NCBI GenBank assembly: GCA_030762935.1
Contig: CM060880.1
Location: 18,283,001 to 18,347,000 of the forward strand
DNA length: 64,000 nt
Source: Hymenopus coronatus
Lineage: Eukaryota; Arthropoda; Insecta; Mantodea; Hymenopodidae
Direction of reading: 5' to 3'
A program made the translations under genes and the position numbers. Within the stretch, counting starts at the first letter, position 1. The number at the start of each line of letters is the position of its first letter. The notes under the pieces are model-generated. The model saw only the letters and a program-made list of their open reading frames with translations, was not told the origin of the DNA and made no database searches. Below are positions 45,926 through 57,068 of this stretch, piece after piece.

Positions 45926-46620
45926 GGATTATTTGCAGAGGTTGGCTACCATTGCAAGAAATGAAGTGCATGTTGGCTGCAATGCAAAAAGCAATAGGGT
46001 ATGCAGTCATCTGTCCTCTCTGCTTGTGCAAGCTCATTGGTGAACCTTCAGACTTAGAAAAATTGCACACTTCCTCACATCACATGTTGTAAAGCTTGTG
46101 AATTCCTATACAATGGATATGTGAGTTTAGAAAAAAAATAGTATTAGCTGATTTTCATGTTGCTGTGCAAGAAAGCTACATTTTGAAGCACAAGATATCA
46201 CTATATGTTTCTATGATAACTGTACATGCATAGAAATTGTTATTAAACTATAGTCAAAGTAAGTGAAATGGCATGTATTTTCCTCCTTAAGAGTGATGTA
46301 AACACTTTGGCATACTTTGAGTCACCTACCCACCCTTTTCAAGACATTTTCTTTTATAGTGGAAATACTGCACATACATTAACAAAACACACCATTAAAT
46401 TAAATTTTGAGTCAAGGTGTGAACACTAATTGCTTCACTTACGGCTTTTTTTTTTTTATATAGGACACGTTTCTAAAGCCGTTGCTTTTATCTTCAGCAT
46501 GCCATTCTACCGTGGCTGTAGATGGCATAATGTACTTGTAAATATGTCTGGTATGGTTTTTGAAACATGTCCTGTTTAAGAAAAGTGAAGCAATAAGTGT
46601 CTACACCTCAACTCATAAGT
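45926..46620. other. Spacer, nothing recognised
   Basis: No credible frame. A T run at 46446-46457 is the only simple repeat. Confidence 0.35.
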
Positions 46621-46812
46621 TAAATTCAAAATCCTTAACATGGCTTCCTCTGGAAGGGAGGTAAAGCTGTTGGTTCTTTGTTGTAGATTCACCTCAAGCC
46701 TGATAGAGAGCCTCTGAGCAAAATTAATTGGTCTTTCACGACCAACATAGAATGGGACGCTGAGAACCACAGCAGTTAAAGAGCATCCATAAATAAAATG
46801 CTATTTCATTTC
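46621..46812 (+). mobile_element. SINE1 copy f, 5' head missing
   Basis: Contains AAAATCCTTAACATGGCTTCC, GGAAGGGAGGTAAAGC, AGAGCCTCTGAGCAAAATTA, AGAATGGGACGCTGAGAACC and the tail CCATAAATAAAATGC. The tRNA-like head is absent or too diverged to see. Confidence 0.72.
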
Positions 46813-47275
46813 ACTGTCTAAGCTTCTACAATATTATTGTATAAAAGCACACCATGTTGGTGTTATTGCCCATGGATGAAGGGAGATAATGAAAACTACC
46901 AAGGATCATGGGGTTTAGTCACAAAGACCCTTGGCTGTGATGTCGTTGCTCTGCAGTTTCACTTCTCTTCTTCTAAAACCTCCTTTGGCTATGCTTTGTG
47001 GCTTAGAGCCCTCAACACATATATATGACTGTTAGTCGTATATTGGCAGCTCTGCAGTTATGAATGACATCAGCGGTAAATAGGAAGTTTATTTGCAGGG
47101 AATGTCAGCAAATTGTGATGGCTTGCAGCTATTGTATTAATAATAGCGAGGAAGCACATTTGCAGGGAATATCAGCAAACAGTTTCAGCTTGTTATCAAT
47201 GAATGACCTACTATCCTTTAAATTACAGAATGAACTTCAGCATTGTTAATTATTTACCATAGCTTAATGAAAATA
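46813..47275. other. Spacer with a short imperfect direct repeat
   Basis: TTTGCAGGGAATGTCAGCAAA near 47092 and TTTGCAGGGAATATCAGCAAA near 47159 form a local direct repeat of about 21 bases, with spacing of about 67. No coding signal. Confidence 0.5.
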
Positions 47276-47894
47276 TCCAAGGATGTGACACAAAGTTTTT
47301 GAGGAAACTCACCCCACCTCAAACTACCCTCTACATGGAAAACAAAGTTCAAAAATATTGATTTTTTAAAAAAGGGTTTTAATGATTTTGATTAAAATAC
47401 AATATATTAAAGACATGACAAACAAAATGTATATCATGAATTTTCTGGGAATAGCCTCTGAAGACCTTTATTCTGGATGAATTTTGCTGGAGTTTGCAGA
47501 ACTAGTATACTGTAAGAGATAGACAAAAACTTACTACAGAGAAAATGTAGATCTCGTTAAAATAGACAGTTTATGTCATACACTTTTTTTTTAGTAGAGT
47601 TGACCATTTTTTTTTTAGATATTACTTGTTATTGGTTTCAGTTTTAAAATACTTAAACTTTTCACATATGGGAGTTTGTCAACTTTTGGCAATGTAAAGA
47701 AACATATTTCATCCACATGTTAAGCAGTTTTTAAAAGATTAGCTATCAATTCAGCCTAGTATAATCCATTATCTCCCTTCTACTTACAAGAAAACAAGTA
47801 ATAAAGACCGTTTCTACTAATGGTTATCTCAATCAGCATGAAGTACATGGGAGAATAAGCTTTTTAACAATACTGTAGAATGGAACACATCAGA
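47276..47894 (+). mobile_element. REP-A copy 13, 5' part missing
   Basis: Begins at ATCCAAGGATGTGACACAAAG and keeps the distal blocks (ATGAATTTTCTGGGAATAGCC and on) to GGAACACATCAG. Poly(T) expansions occur at 47585 and 47611. Confidence 0.78.
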
Positions 47895-48177
47895 TTTTTC
47901 CTTTCTCAGTCTTACAGAAGGATACAAAACAGTAAGGCATCTGTAAGGAGTGCTTTTCATATAATTAAAATAAACTATGCTGTACTAACCTATTTTAAGT
48001 GGAAATATTTATATTACTATAACAGTGTGCTCAATTAAGTGTGAATACAAAACCTGTATAAATATTTCCAACTATGAGCTTTCTATATGGATTATCTTCA
48101 TTAAATAATTGGAGTAAAAAGATAATCTTTAAACAAAAAAATGTAGGAATTAATAGTTTATTCATATACTATTCACA

Positions 48178-48415
48178 ACGGCAGTTCGATTCCTGGTACC
48201 AGTGTGGGGATTTTCCCCCTGCTGGGAGACCTGGTCCAGGGGGCACTCAGCCTTGTGAGGTCCCTGGGGGGCCAATTGAGGAGCTACTTGATGGAAAAGT
48301 AGTGTCTCCAGGTCATGAGGACCACATTAACCATCCAGGGGCATGGACTGAGATGGGAGACGCAGTGGCCGGGCGGTAGGCCAAGGTTCCTTGTCAGCTG
48401 TGGTGCCATGGCGTT
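48178..48415 (+). mobile_element. SINE G (SINE-like, partial tRNA head)
   Basis: Starts with the B-box-like CAGTTCGATTCCTGG, continues into GATTTTCCCCCTGCTGGG, GGGGCACTCAGCCTTGTGAGG and GGCCGGGCGGTAGGCCAAGG, and ends in TTATTATTATTAC. Composition, B box and simple tail suggest another tRNA-derived SINE, but no second copy is in the window. Confidence 0.45.
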
Positions 48416-48744
48416 ATTATTATTACTATTCACAACTTATACAATTTCAGTTTTGACAATAATTAATCAAGGAAAATATTGTCAAACCATAGCCTGCTGG
48501 TATGCTTTAGAAAGTTATCAAAGTCTGTGTGTAGTCCCTCTTATGGCAAGAATTACAAACTTCACTAACACTCTCATCACCATAAGTTGCGAGAAGTGCT
48601 GAGGCTAGTATAGGATACTAGCGGGTTATAGTATAACTTTGTGAAAAATGTGTTTTAGCTTTAATTTGTTGAAGATTGGCATTGCACATATCGCCCAATT
48701 TCCCATTACTTTACTGATGTTCTCTTGAGATTTAGAGGCACCTA

Positions 48745-48975
48745 TAGTTCCTGAGGTGGATCTGTATCCGGCAGAGGACAATAGAGTTTTTTGGGTGTAA
48801 AAATCCGTAGCATGACCTACTTTGGAAGGAAAATAAAACCAATGTGTTATTGATTTATGATATGTAAAGAACTTCAAGCCTGATAGAAGCCTCTGAGCAA
48901 AATAAGTGTGTTTTCACATCCAGTACAGAGTGGGATGCTAAAAACCATAGTCGTTAAAGAGCATCCATAAATTTC
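48745..48975 (+). mobile_element. SINE1 copy g, old
   Basis: Diverged SINE1: TTTTTTGGGTGTAAAAATCCG, CTTCAAGCCTGATAGAAGCC, AGAGTGGGATGCTAAAAACC and CCATAAATTTC. The B-box region is barely recognisable. Confidence 0.62.
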
Positions 48976-49280
48976 ACTTTATTTTACTTGTAATCAAAGA
49001 TGCGTTCTTTACTTTCTCTTGTTGGCTGTTGGATTCGTTACTGCTTATTTTGGTTACAAAAAAGTTTACATTTCTAACAACAATTTGCCTTCATATGCTC
49101 AAAGAATGTCAAGTGAAGTACATTTTTCTCAAACACATGCACAACATAAGTATATGGATATATTTACTTATCTGTTGGAGATAACCTTCATGTTTAAATG
49201 ATCACATTGTTCATGGTTGATTGCTTCAAGCCCAGTCTTGTGTAAAACTTTGTTGCATTGAGAGTAATATTATTAAAAAA

Positions 49281-50030
49281 TCTGATGCGTTCCATTCACA
49301 TGACTTTCTCTACATCACCGTGACAAATTATTGTTAAACAGCTTATTCTTCTATCTATTTTATGATAATTGAGATAAAAATTAGCAGAAATTGCCTTAAT
49401 CACTTGCTTCCTTGTAAGTAAAAGGTAAATAAGGGAATTCACTTGGCTAAAACGATAGTCAAATCTTTTAAAAGCTGGTTGCCATGTGGTTGAAATTAGT
49501 TGAGAAAAGTTAAATATATTAAATCTGAAAAAATAACAAGGAACATCTCAGAAAAGATCAATTCCACGAAAAAAATATATATGACATAAACTGTGTTTTA
49601 ACGAGATCTACATTTTTTTGTGAAGTAAATATTTATCCATCTCTTACAGTTTACCAGTTACGCAAAAGTTAGCAAAATTCATCCAGAATAAAGAAGTCTT
49701 TAGAGGCTATTCCCAAAAAATTCTAGATATAAATTTTATTTGCCAAATGTCTTTAATATACAGTATTTTAATGAAAATCGTTAGTCATTTTTGAGAAAAT
49801 TAAAATGTTCGAGAGGGTAGTTTGGGGTGGGGGAATTTTTCTCAGAATCTTTGTATACATCCCTGGTAGATACTAAACTAAAATACCAAGTTTGGTATTT
49901 TACTGACTTTTCATTTTTGAGTTATCCTGTTCACAGATACACGGACATCCACATACTCACACACATAGTCCTTTTTTTGGGTGGAGTGCAATATCTTCTC
50001 TATACACTATATACATAGTATGTGTAGAGA
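49281..50030 (-). mobile_element. REP-A copy 14
   Basis: Plus reading starts TCTGATGCGTTCCATTCACA and ends CACTATATACATAGTATGTG then TAGAGAAAA. A deletion removes the region between the GTGT segment and the GCACTCC block. The terminal hairpin is modified but retains partner bases. Confidence 0.8.
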
Positions 50031-50762
50031 AAAATAAATGGTTAAAAGAGCACACAAGTGTAAAGTTATATGCAATGACAGGATCCCCTTGAGTTTGAAC
50101 ATGACAACTGTAATGCGGAGGAAAAAGGTGTTTTGCAGTAGTAAAACATATTTGGCAGATGGATTTTACTAAAACTAATGTAGGTATATATGTATGCGCT
50201 TTGCTTTTTATTTTAAACTAAATTGTCAGTGGTATAAATCAAGAACTAGCAATAAAGTTAACTAAAAACTTCTAGCTTCACTTATGTCAGTTTTTCTGCA
50301 GACCGTATTTCACATGCTCTTGCTGATCCGTAGCTGGTTGTTGACAGAAAACTAACATAATGAAGTTTTTTTGTCATTAGATTAAATGCTTCACTGTGAT
50401 TCTAATTAAAAATTGTTATTTAATTTGAGATCTAGAGTTGTCATATTTCAAACAGAAATTCCTGTATCTAAATGTTTACTACAAAAAGGATATGTGAAAT
50501 TTTTAATTTGTAAAGCCAACCTGCTCAACTTACATTTTATTTATTAATGTCATTTAGCTGCATGCTTCCAACACGCCCATTTTCTTGAGTAAGTGCATGC
50601 ATTTCACTCACAGCTTATTGTATCATACATTGTCCCATTCCTCTTGATGCAAGGAAAGATGCACCATGGCAGAAAATGATCTAAAGCCAATTAGATGTGA
50701 ATATGGATGGATACATTTGTTGCTCTAAACCCAGAGAAAGCTTAGAGAAAACATGTTATAGG
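50031..50762. other. Spacer, nothing recognised
   Basis: AT-rich; no coding frame or shared repeat. Confidence 0.4.
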
Positions 50763-50975
50763 AATTAAAATTTAGTTGAGTCGATTTTGTAACACTGCAT
50801 CACTTACTTTTTTATTTCGGAAAACATGTTTCAGAAGCCATGTGCTTCCTTTGTCAATTCCTTTGAGTCGACCAAAGGAATTGACAATGGAAGCACATGG
50901 CTTCTGAAACATGTTTTCCGAAATAAAAAAGTAAGTGATGTAGTGTTACAAAATCGACTCAACTAAATTTTAATT
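50763..50975. repeat. Near-perfect foldback (inverted repeat, 213 bp)
   Basis: The left arm starts AATTAAAATTTAGTTGAGTC and the right arm ends with its reverse complement GACTCAACTAAATTTTAATT. Each arm is about 103 bases with only two mismatches seen (G/A near 50799 and T/A near 50853), separated by a loop of about 7 bases (AGTCGAC). It would form a long hairpin in single-stranded DNA or RNA. There is no coding capacity. It could be a foldback MITE or a recent template-switch inverted duplication. Confidence 0.95.
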
Positions 50976-51078
50976 GTTAAAACACATCACTGTCTCAAAG
51001 TCCACCATATATCAGGATAATGTTATAGGAAAATAAAAGTAATGTAGCATGAAAATTGATATTACAACATTTCCTATA

Positions 51079-52970
51079 CAGGTGTCCCAGAATTCAACTG
51101 CACAAATTGGCAGGATTGTAGAGTGCTCCTAGATAAACAGTTTGAGATGTAACCTATTGTCCGTTTTGCCAAATGTGAAAGTTATGGCATGTTTTCTGGA
51201 TCGCACATCAATGGCTGTAAATTAAAAGAATGTGGATATATGTGTCCCATTCTTATTCATAATGCCTTATTTGTTTGCCAGTAGTCAAAGGAATACAGTG
51301 TTGGGGCACTATCGGTACGATATTTAAAATTATTGGACTTGCAACTTGCCTCTTCTGTGAGGGTGTGCATGCCACTGTTAGCAGTTTGGTAGATTTCAGA
51401 TCATGTGTACTTAGCTAGAATGCTCCTCTATAACACACTAGCGCATGAGTAGGTATAGTGCTGGTCAGCGAATCACTGATACAAAGATCACATTGCTCTC
51501 TGAAGTTTCCCTTTCTTTTTTCTTTCTTTTTTTTTTTTTTTTTTCTTTTTTTTTTCTTCAAAGAGGTGCACAATTTGAGCAGTACTAATATGCTTAGTTT
51601 ACATTTCTGAGACCAAGACAATAAACCTCCAGTACAAATTACTTTCAAAAGACTGTGAATGATATTTATATAGCGTTCAATATTAAATGAGTAATTGTCA
51701 AAGAACCTATGTAGATTAATGGAGCTGAACAATTAGGTTTGTTAAAAGCATTTATGTAATGTGTGCTTTGAAACGTAGTACTGAACTATTATTTTAACGG
51801 TGGAATAAAAAAACCTGGGCTTCTGCTAGGATTTGAACAGCTGTACTTAAATTTTATAGTATATAGACATTATGCTGTTTTAACTTCTTGAGCTATTGTG
51901 GTCCACTAGACTGTGCTTTTGAAACTCTCATCTAATGCCTAGACGTAAACACTGTGAGAACCATGAGTTTGCAAAACATTATTCTCACAGATTGTACACA
52001 TTTTGTGTAAGGATATAAATTATTTTGAGTTATGAAACAGAGTTCATACAGACTGGTATTCTAAGTTAATCTAAGCTGCTAACTTCTGAGATCATGTGCT
52101 TTTTGGCGCCACGTGGTACCATTGCACATGCTGAAGAGCCTGGCATACCAGATCTCCATTGAATCAGATGAATAATTATTGACACAGACTTAACTGCTTG
52201 TGATGATGCTCACAACACTCCTGGAATTTTTGACAGGATGCGAGGTTCATTTCCTCATAGGTGCAATCTCTGCAGGGAGGTTACAGGGCATCAAATTGAA
52301 CCGTTCCTCTGGTGAGCTGTTGTATTTTCTGCCTCGGATATTGTATTAGACCTCGAAGTCTCTTTCTATTTGCCTTTGATGCAGAACAAGTGCATTTAAA
52401 GGTAGAGCGTGCTTTCTGACTTGTACATACTTTTTAATTAGCTTTATGTATGTATCTGTTTTACTGCAGAGAGAGTTTTTCATTTGAATATTTCAATGAT
52501 TATATTGTTTCATAAATTGTGAACCATGCCTACAAATGTAATGACATTCAGAAATTAAATATATTTGTTAAAGAACTATTCCCATTGTACCTACATGCTA
52601 ATCATACATTAAATTTAATTTTATTTGTCAGTACAATAAAGTCATATTGTGTAATGAAGCATTACAAAACAAAAAAAAAGGGCAACAACATTAATATAAA
52701 GGTTGCACCTTCAACTCTCTCAACATTTTAACCTGATGCCCACACGCAATCCATATCGCCAAATAATGCCACTACATCTACGCTCTACGAAATTGGGGTG
52801 TCACGTCAAAATCCACTGCAGTTTGATCAGTGATGTGCTAACCTTTTATACATTTTATGTTGTAACAAATAATTTAGAACCCATATCCCCTAGGTTCTCT
52901 AATTCAAATTATTTATCTTAGAACCCTCTACAATCCCACCAATTTGTGCAATTGAATCCTGGGACACCTG
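51079..52970 (+). mobile_element. Tc1/mariner-like TIR element with decayed transposase
   Basis: Terminal inverted repeats start CAGGTGTCCCAGAATTC (51079) and, on the other strand from 52970, CAGGTGTCCCAGGATTC. About 41 of the first 45 bases match. TA flanks both sides (51077-51078 and 52971-52972), as expected for this superfamily. Near 52195-52310 a plus-strand frame reads NTPGIFDRMRGSFPHRCNLC, resembling the C-terminus of DDE-type transposases of this group (RRxxxCxxxxGxHIE pattern). The rest is not recognisable as coding. A polypyrimidine tract at 51508-51556 lies inside. Confidence 0.72.
51508..51556. repeat. Polypyrimidine (T-rich) tract
   Basis: Almost pure T with scattered C over about 50 bases; on the other strand it makes a Lys/Arg-rich pseudo-frame that should not be taken as protein. 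Confidence 0.9.
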
Positions 52971-52997
52971 TATATATACATTTGTTCCCTTAATATG

Positions 52998-53385
52998 TAC
53001 TGGGTGATTTCATAAATCAAAGTTTTATGGCTCTTAGTTGGCTAGCAATGAAGCACGAGGCTTCAACTTTTGCAAATATGGCACATATTTGTTAGTTGAT
53101 GCAATACAGTGTGTATTAAGTGAAATGGCTCTATTTTGGTACTGGTATTCTGTTCAATAAAAGGTATTGTTTATGATTCATATGTCCATAAGAATCTTGA
53201 GTGCCATAAGGAGATTATTTCAGTGATATTGTATGATGTTGAAGTTCCAAGCCAAACTACAATTCATAGATTAGCAAATATATTACGTGAAATAGGAAGT
53301 TTTCTTGGTAAGAAACATAAGATACTAGCAAACCATAGTGTATTTACTTTGGATGTGCTGTCATCTGCTCAGTGCACATAGCAAA
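52998..53385 (+). pseudogene. N-terminal fragment of a DUF4817-like transposase, possible TIR start
   Basis: TACTGGGTGATTTCATAAAT at about 52998 looks like a mariner-type end. Downstream, in an open frame to 53381, the peptide includes VPSQTTIHRLANILREIGSF followed by a Lys-rich stretch and FTLDVL, matching the layout of the helix-turn-helix found at the start of many insect mariner-related transposases (Pro-Ser-x-x-Thr-Ile-x-Arg-Leu, then Glu-Thr-Gly-Ser in most members). No catalytic domain follows. The adjacent element (51079-52970) is separate by its TIRs. Confidence 0.55.
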
Positions 53386-53514
53386 TGCACCACTGGCTGG
53401 CTAAGAGCTGCAAAACCTGTTCTGCTCTATGCTGATCACCCAATGGTTTTGAAAAGATTGTATATCTGAACATTTCAAGAAGGTGCTTATTTATGTGATT
53501 TTATTTTTCAGGAA

Positions 53515-53983
53515 ACAAAACTTAGGGTTTGAATTCTAAGAGGTGTTCAGAAGTGATTTAACAGCAGCAGTACAACATGAAACAAAATCCACATTTTCCA
53601 TTTAGTGGGCAGAATTTGGAAACATTAGATACTAATCTGCAGCATCCACTTCCAGCTTACAGACATGCTTCACCATTTGCTACTTTGTATGATCCTCATT
53701 TCAGAGGTCAGAGTTCCTCAGTAGCAGATCATGATGGTTATTGTTCCTCTGTGGTACAACAAGAAAGAACATTTTCATCAACAAATAATCACCTTTTGCC
53801 ACTGCCTAGTCAGAGTAGTTTTTCATTTCAAAATGCTGCTATGCCATCAGGTTTTGTAAGTGGTTTGATATCATTGAGACCCAATGGTCCATTACAACCA
53901 CTCTATTCATTCAGAAGCAACAATGATTATTCATGCTCAGTTCAAAATAATACCACTATGTCAAATTTCAGAATTCCTCCTCT

Positions 53984-54016
<33 letters not shown>

Positions 54017-55033
54017 TCTTCCTACTCCTCTTCTTCCTCCTCCTCTTCTTCCTCCTCTTCTTCCTCCTCTTCTTCCTCCTCCTCCTCATTTTCTTTCTCT
54101 TCCTCCTTACTGGAAGGAGTCAGTGAAACCAAATGAAATTCCACACAGTGTCAATTTAAAGCAAGCTGGTCCATCACCTCTGGGAGAGAGTGTTCCTTTC
54201 CCAGCAAGATACTACCAGTCTAATCCAACACTTCTCCGTACATCATCAAGGGTGCAGCCTTTCCCATTAGTGCTGCAAGAACAAGATTCTTCAACACTAC
54301 TGTCTGCTGAGTCAGTATGTGTGCAACAAAGTAAACCTCATCTGTCACAGCAGAACTCTCCTGTACTGCCAGAATATGGTAAACATCCTTTACAAAATGT
54401 CCCTTTAGCTTCACAAGCTGGTGCTTCTTCAGGTCGTAATGCACTTCCACCATTGCAGGGTCAGGTAAATAGTAATCTCCAATCTCAAGATGGATTATCT
54501 AAAATGCCATTGTGCAACCCTAATCAGACATATAATATCCCTCATTCTGTGACATCATCCGTGGATCATCCAGCTGAAGAACTTGTTTCACCTGATCCTC
54601 TCTCAAAAGTTCCAATTCACAAATCTACAACTTCTGGGAAATCAGAGCTTCAGCATGGTTTTGGTCCTTCTCATAATATGCAACCACAAGCTTCTGCAGA
54701 ATCTTTAAATCATCAATCACTTAGTCCTGTTATGAAACCTGCATCATTAGTAGGTGTCCCTTCCACAAGCCATGCAGGAAGTAAATATTTAGATTCAAAC
54801 ACAAACAAACCCAAAAAAGAAGGTGGATACAGAGTGTATGGAAACTCTGTTAAATTAAAAGTGCCTACAGAAGGTGGAAGTGGCAAAGATAATGCACAAT
54901 CAAGATCATTGTCACGCTCATCAAAATTGAGAAGTTCAGAAAGAAGAGCTTACAGAGTGAGGAGTATTCCAAAGGGGTGCAACAAAAGAGCTAAGCCAAG
55001 GGTGTGTCACCTTTCAAGACATCCCACTGTCAG
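53515..55033 (+). CDS. Host gene of unknown family, first coding exon (ATG at 53577)
   Basis: The exon opens after TTTATTTTTCAG (acceptor, AG at 53513-53514). An in-frame TAA lies five codons before the ATG at 53577, so this Met is the likely start and an upstream noncoding exon is implied. 485 codons plus two bases run to the donor CAG|GTCAGT at 55033/55034; reading through would stop at 55041. The product starts MKQNPHFPFSGQNLETL, is Ser/Gln/His-rich, and has a Pro/Leu tract at about residues 131-175 encoded by a (CTTCCTCCT)-type microsatellite (53975-54110). Later parts are Ser/Pro-rich and disordered, ending basic with SRSLSRSSKLRSSERRAYRV. I recognise no domain. No transposon signature is present; probably a nuclear protein by composition (inference). 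Confidence 0.75.
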
Positions 55034-55139
55034 GTCAGTTTAACTGAAACATTTAAATTATTACCTAATAAATAACTATTTCACAATAGCATAAGCAGCC
55101 AAACATTCTTAGACCCTGATAATGGTCTTTTAATTTTTG

Positions 55140-55277
55140 TTTTCACACAATCCGTGTATAGGACAGGAGTTGGATAAGTAGAGTCAGACTGAAAAATTCA
55201 ATGCCATAGCCAGGATTTGAACCACAGATCTCCCGGTCTCTACCTGGTTGCTCTACCACTGAGCTACAATGGCAACA
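55140..55277 (-). mobile_element. SINE F (tRNA-derived)
   Basis: Minus strand: GTTGCCATTGTAGCTCAGTG then GTAGAGCAACCAGGTAGAG, with B box GGTTCAAATCC and the 3' arm TGGCTATGGC pairing with GCCATTG. The A box TAGCTCAGTGG is a near-consensus tRNA D arm. The intervening arm is longer than in a real tRNA and the sequence runs on into CATTGAATTTTTCAGTCTG, so it reads as a SINE head and not as a tRNA gene. The element lies in intron 1, antisense to the host gene. Confidence 0.62.
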
Positions 55278-55859
55278 TGCCAGCATACATACAAAATTTC
55301 AATTTGTTTATAATATAAGCTGGTGAAACTGGGTCTCTCTGATCCCTGTCTTAATAGAATTACAAACATTGAAGTGAGACTTTATTTTTATTCACAACTG
55401 TTCATGTTCAAAATTATAATGTAAATATATCTTTGCCATGTGTATATGTAACAGAGGCCAATAATTACAGAACTTATATTTGCTCAAGTATCTTAGCAAA
55501 TGAGGCGTTGAGATCAAAAGCAGGACTATACCCCCGCCGCTGAATCCTTGCTCTTGACAGTTCTGGTGGTTTCGCATAAGGTTGGCTATGCTGCCTTTGT
55601 GGTGCTGCCAGGGTAATTAGTAAACAACAACAGCTGATTACAAATGTCTCTATTGTGTGTAATGATGAATATAAACAGTGTCCATAGTAAATGAATGCCG
55701 ATGAATAATGTAATTTGTTATTATTGATGTTAACTGAAAATAACAGTGATACTGTAACACTTGTAGCATATATTAGGTATTTACGGCAATATAGAACATA
55801 TTATTGCAAAATAGCTTGTTACAATGAGAGAAAGGTATAACAAAATGATTTTCACCATT

Positions 55860-56160
55860 TTAGAATTTTAATGGCTCAATTCCATCCAAGTCTCCATCGT
55901 CATCATTCTGGAAAGAATCGTCATTGTGATCATCAACATTGTCGTCTCACCAAGACATCATTAGTGGTTCACATTCACTGATGATTCCGTCTAATTCCTG
56001 TGCTTTTCGTATTATTTTGTGAATATGATTCACTTTCTTCCATGTAGCCGCATGCATTCTCGCCACACCTTCACACAAAAGTCTCTCCGCCTCCATAATT
56101 GTGAAAGTTGTGTATGTTCCCTCATGTACAAATAAAAACCAAAACATTATCAACAAATAT
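55860..56160 (-). pseudogene. Possible C-terminal tail of a DDE-type transposase
   Basis: A minus-strand frame reads RLLCEGVARMHAATWKKVNH, then IIRKAQELDGII and an acidic Asp/Asn/Glu-rich end after a stop (DDNVDDHNDD type). A helical RxxxATWxK...H...E segment followed by an acidic tail resembles C-termini of some insect DDE transposases. No catalytic core is nearby. Low confidence. Confidence 0.25.
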
Positions 56161-56782
56161 AAATAATAACGGATAATATGTATCTTGTACAGAACAGCTC
56201 AATGCACATGTTAGGAGTTCACAAACTGAGCCTGTGCTTGGAAATAGCCAAATATTGCAACGGTGTGGCATCTAGATGCATTTCCATTATCTGACCGACT
56301 GGAATGCTTCTTCGTGATTGGTTCAGAAAGTCAAACAGGTAAAGCTTTTCATCTGTTTTCTGTGGATGTAACAACTTAACTCCTGTCAAGTGCATGGATT
56401 CAGCAGCAGGGGTATAGTCATTATTTTGGCGGTATATGAGTTATTAATGTAGTTCTTTTCTTTATATAATTCTGCATCTGTTGATGCTAAAATGGAATTT
56501 CCAGCAACTTTTTCCATGTGTAAATCAGTGTTGAAATTTTTGTGTCGTGCAAAAACAGGCCTTGTCAGGCAATATGGTTTAGTTCATAGTGGTAGATTTA
56601 CCGTTTGTCACATGTACCAACCTCAGTAGTGAAAGTAAACAGACATTCTATTTCTTTAGCTGTAAAATTAGAATATATAGTTTTTTCCAAAATATGATGG
56701 CCCTCAAACAGGACCTTTCTCCCCTACCACTGGGCAGTAACCATTAGCAAACAAAACCTGTGAGCATTCCTACAATGCTTGT

Positions 56783-57068
56783 GTCGCTCCCTGTGGTGTA
56801 ATGGTTATCATGCAAACTTTGAATACCCAAGGTCGCGGGTTCAAACCCGGCGGAGGGTGATGGATTTTTTCGGACTTAAAAATCCTTAGCATGCTTTCCT
56901 TCGGAAGGGAAGTAAAGTCGTTGGTCCCATGTCGTAGATTTACGCCACGTAAAAGAACCTCAAGCCCGATAGAGAGGCCTCTGAGCAAAATTAAGTGGTC
57001 TTTCACGCCCAATATAGAATGGGACACTGAGAACCACAGCAGTTAAAGAGTGCCCATAAATATAATGC
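56783..57068 (+). mobile_element. SINE1 copy e, full length
   Basis: Plus-strand copy in intron 1: CTCCCTGTGGTGTAATGG, B box GGGTTCAAACCC, then TTTTTTCGGACTTAAAAATCC, GGAAGGGAAGTAAAGTCG, AGAGAGGCCTCTGAGC, TATAGAATGGGACACTGAG and the tail GCCCATAAATATAATGCC. It is one of the best-preserved copies and is sense relative to the host gene. Confidence 0.85.

Noticed and set aside
51415..51732. Lys-rich 105-codon minus frame
   Set aside because: Generated by the polypyrimidine tract inside the TIR element; no other support.
53884..54126. Leu-rich membrane-like frame at 53.9-54.1 kb
   Set aside because: Alternative frame of the CTT/CCT microsatellite within the host exon; the frame with the long ORF and matching splice phases is the real one.
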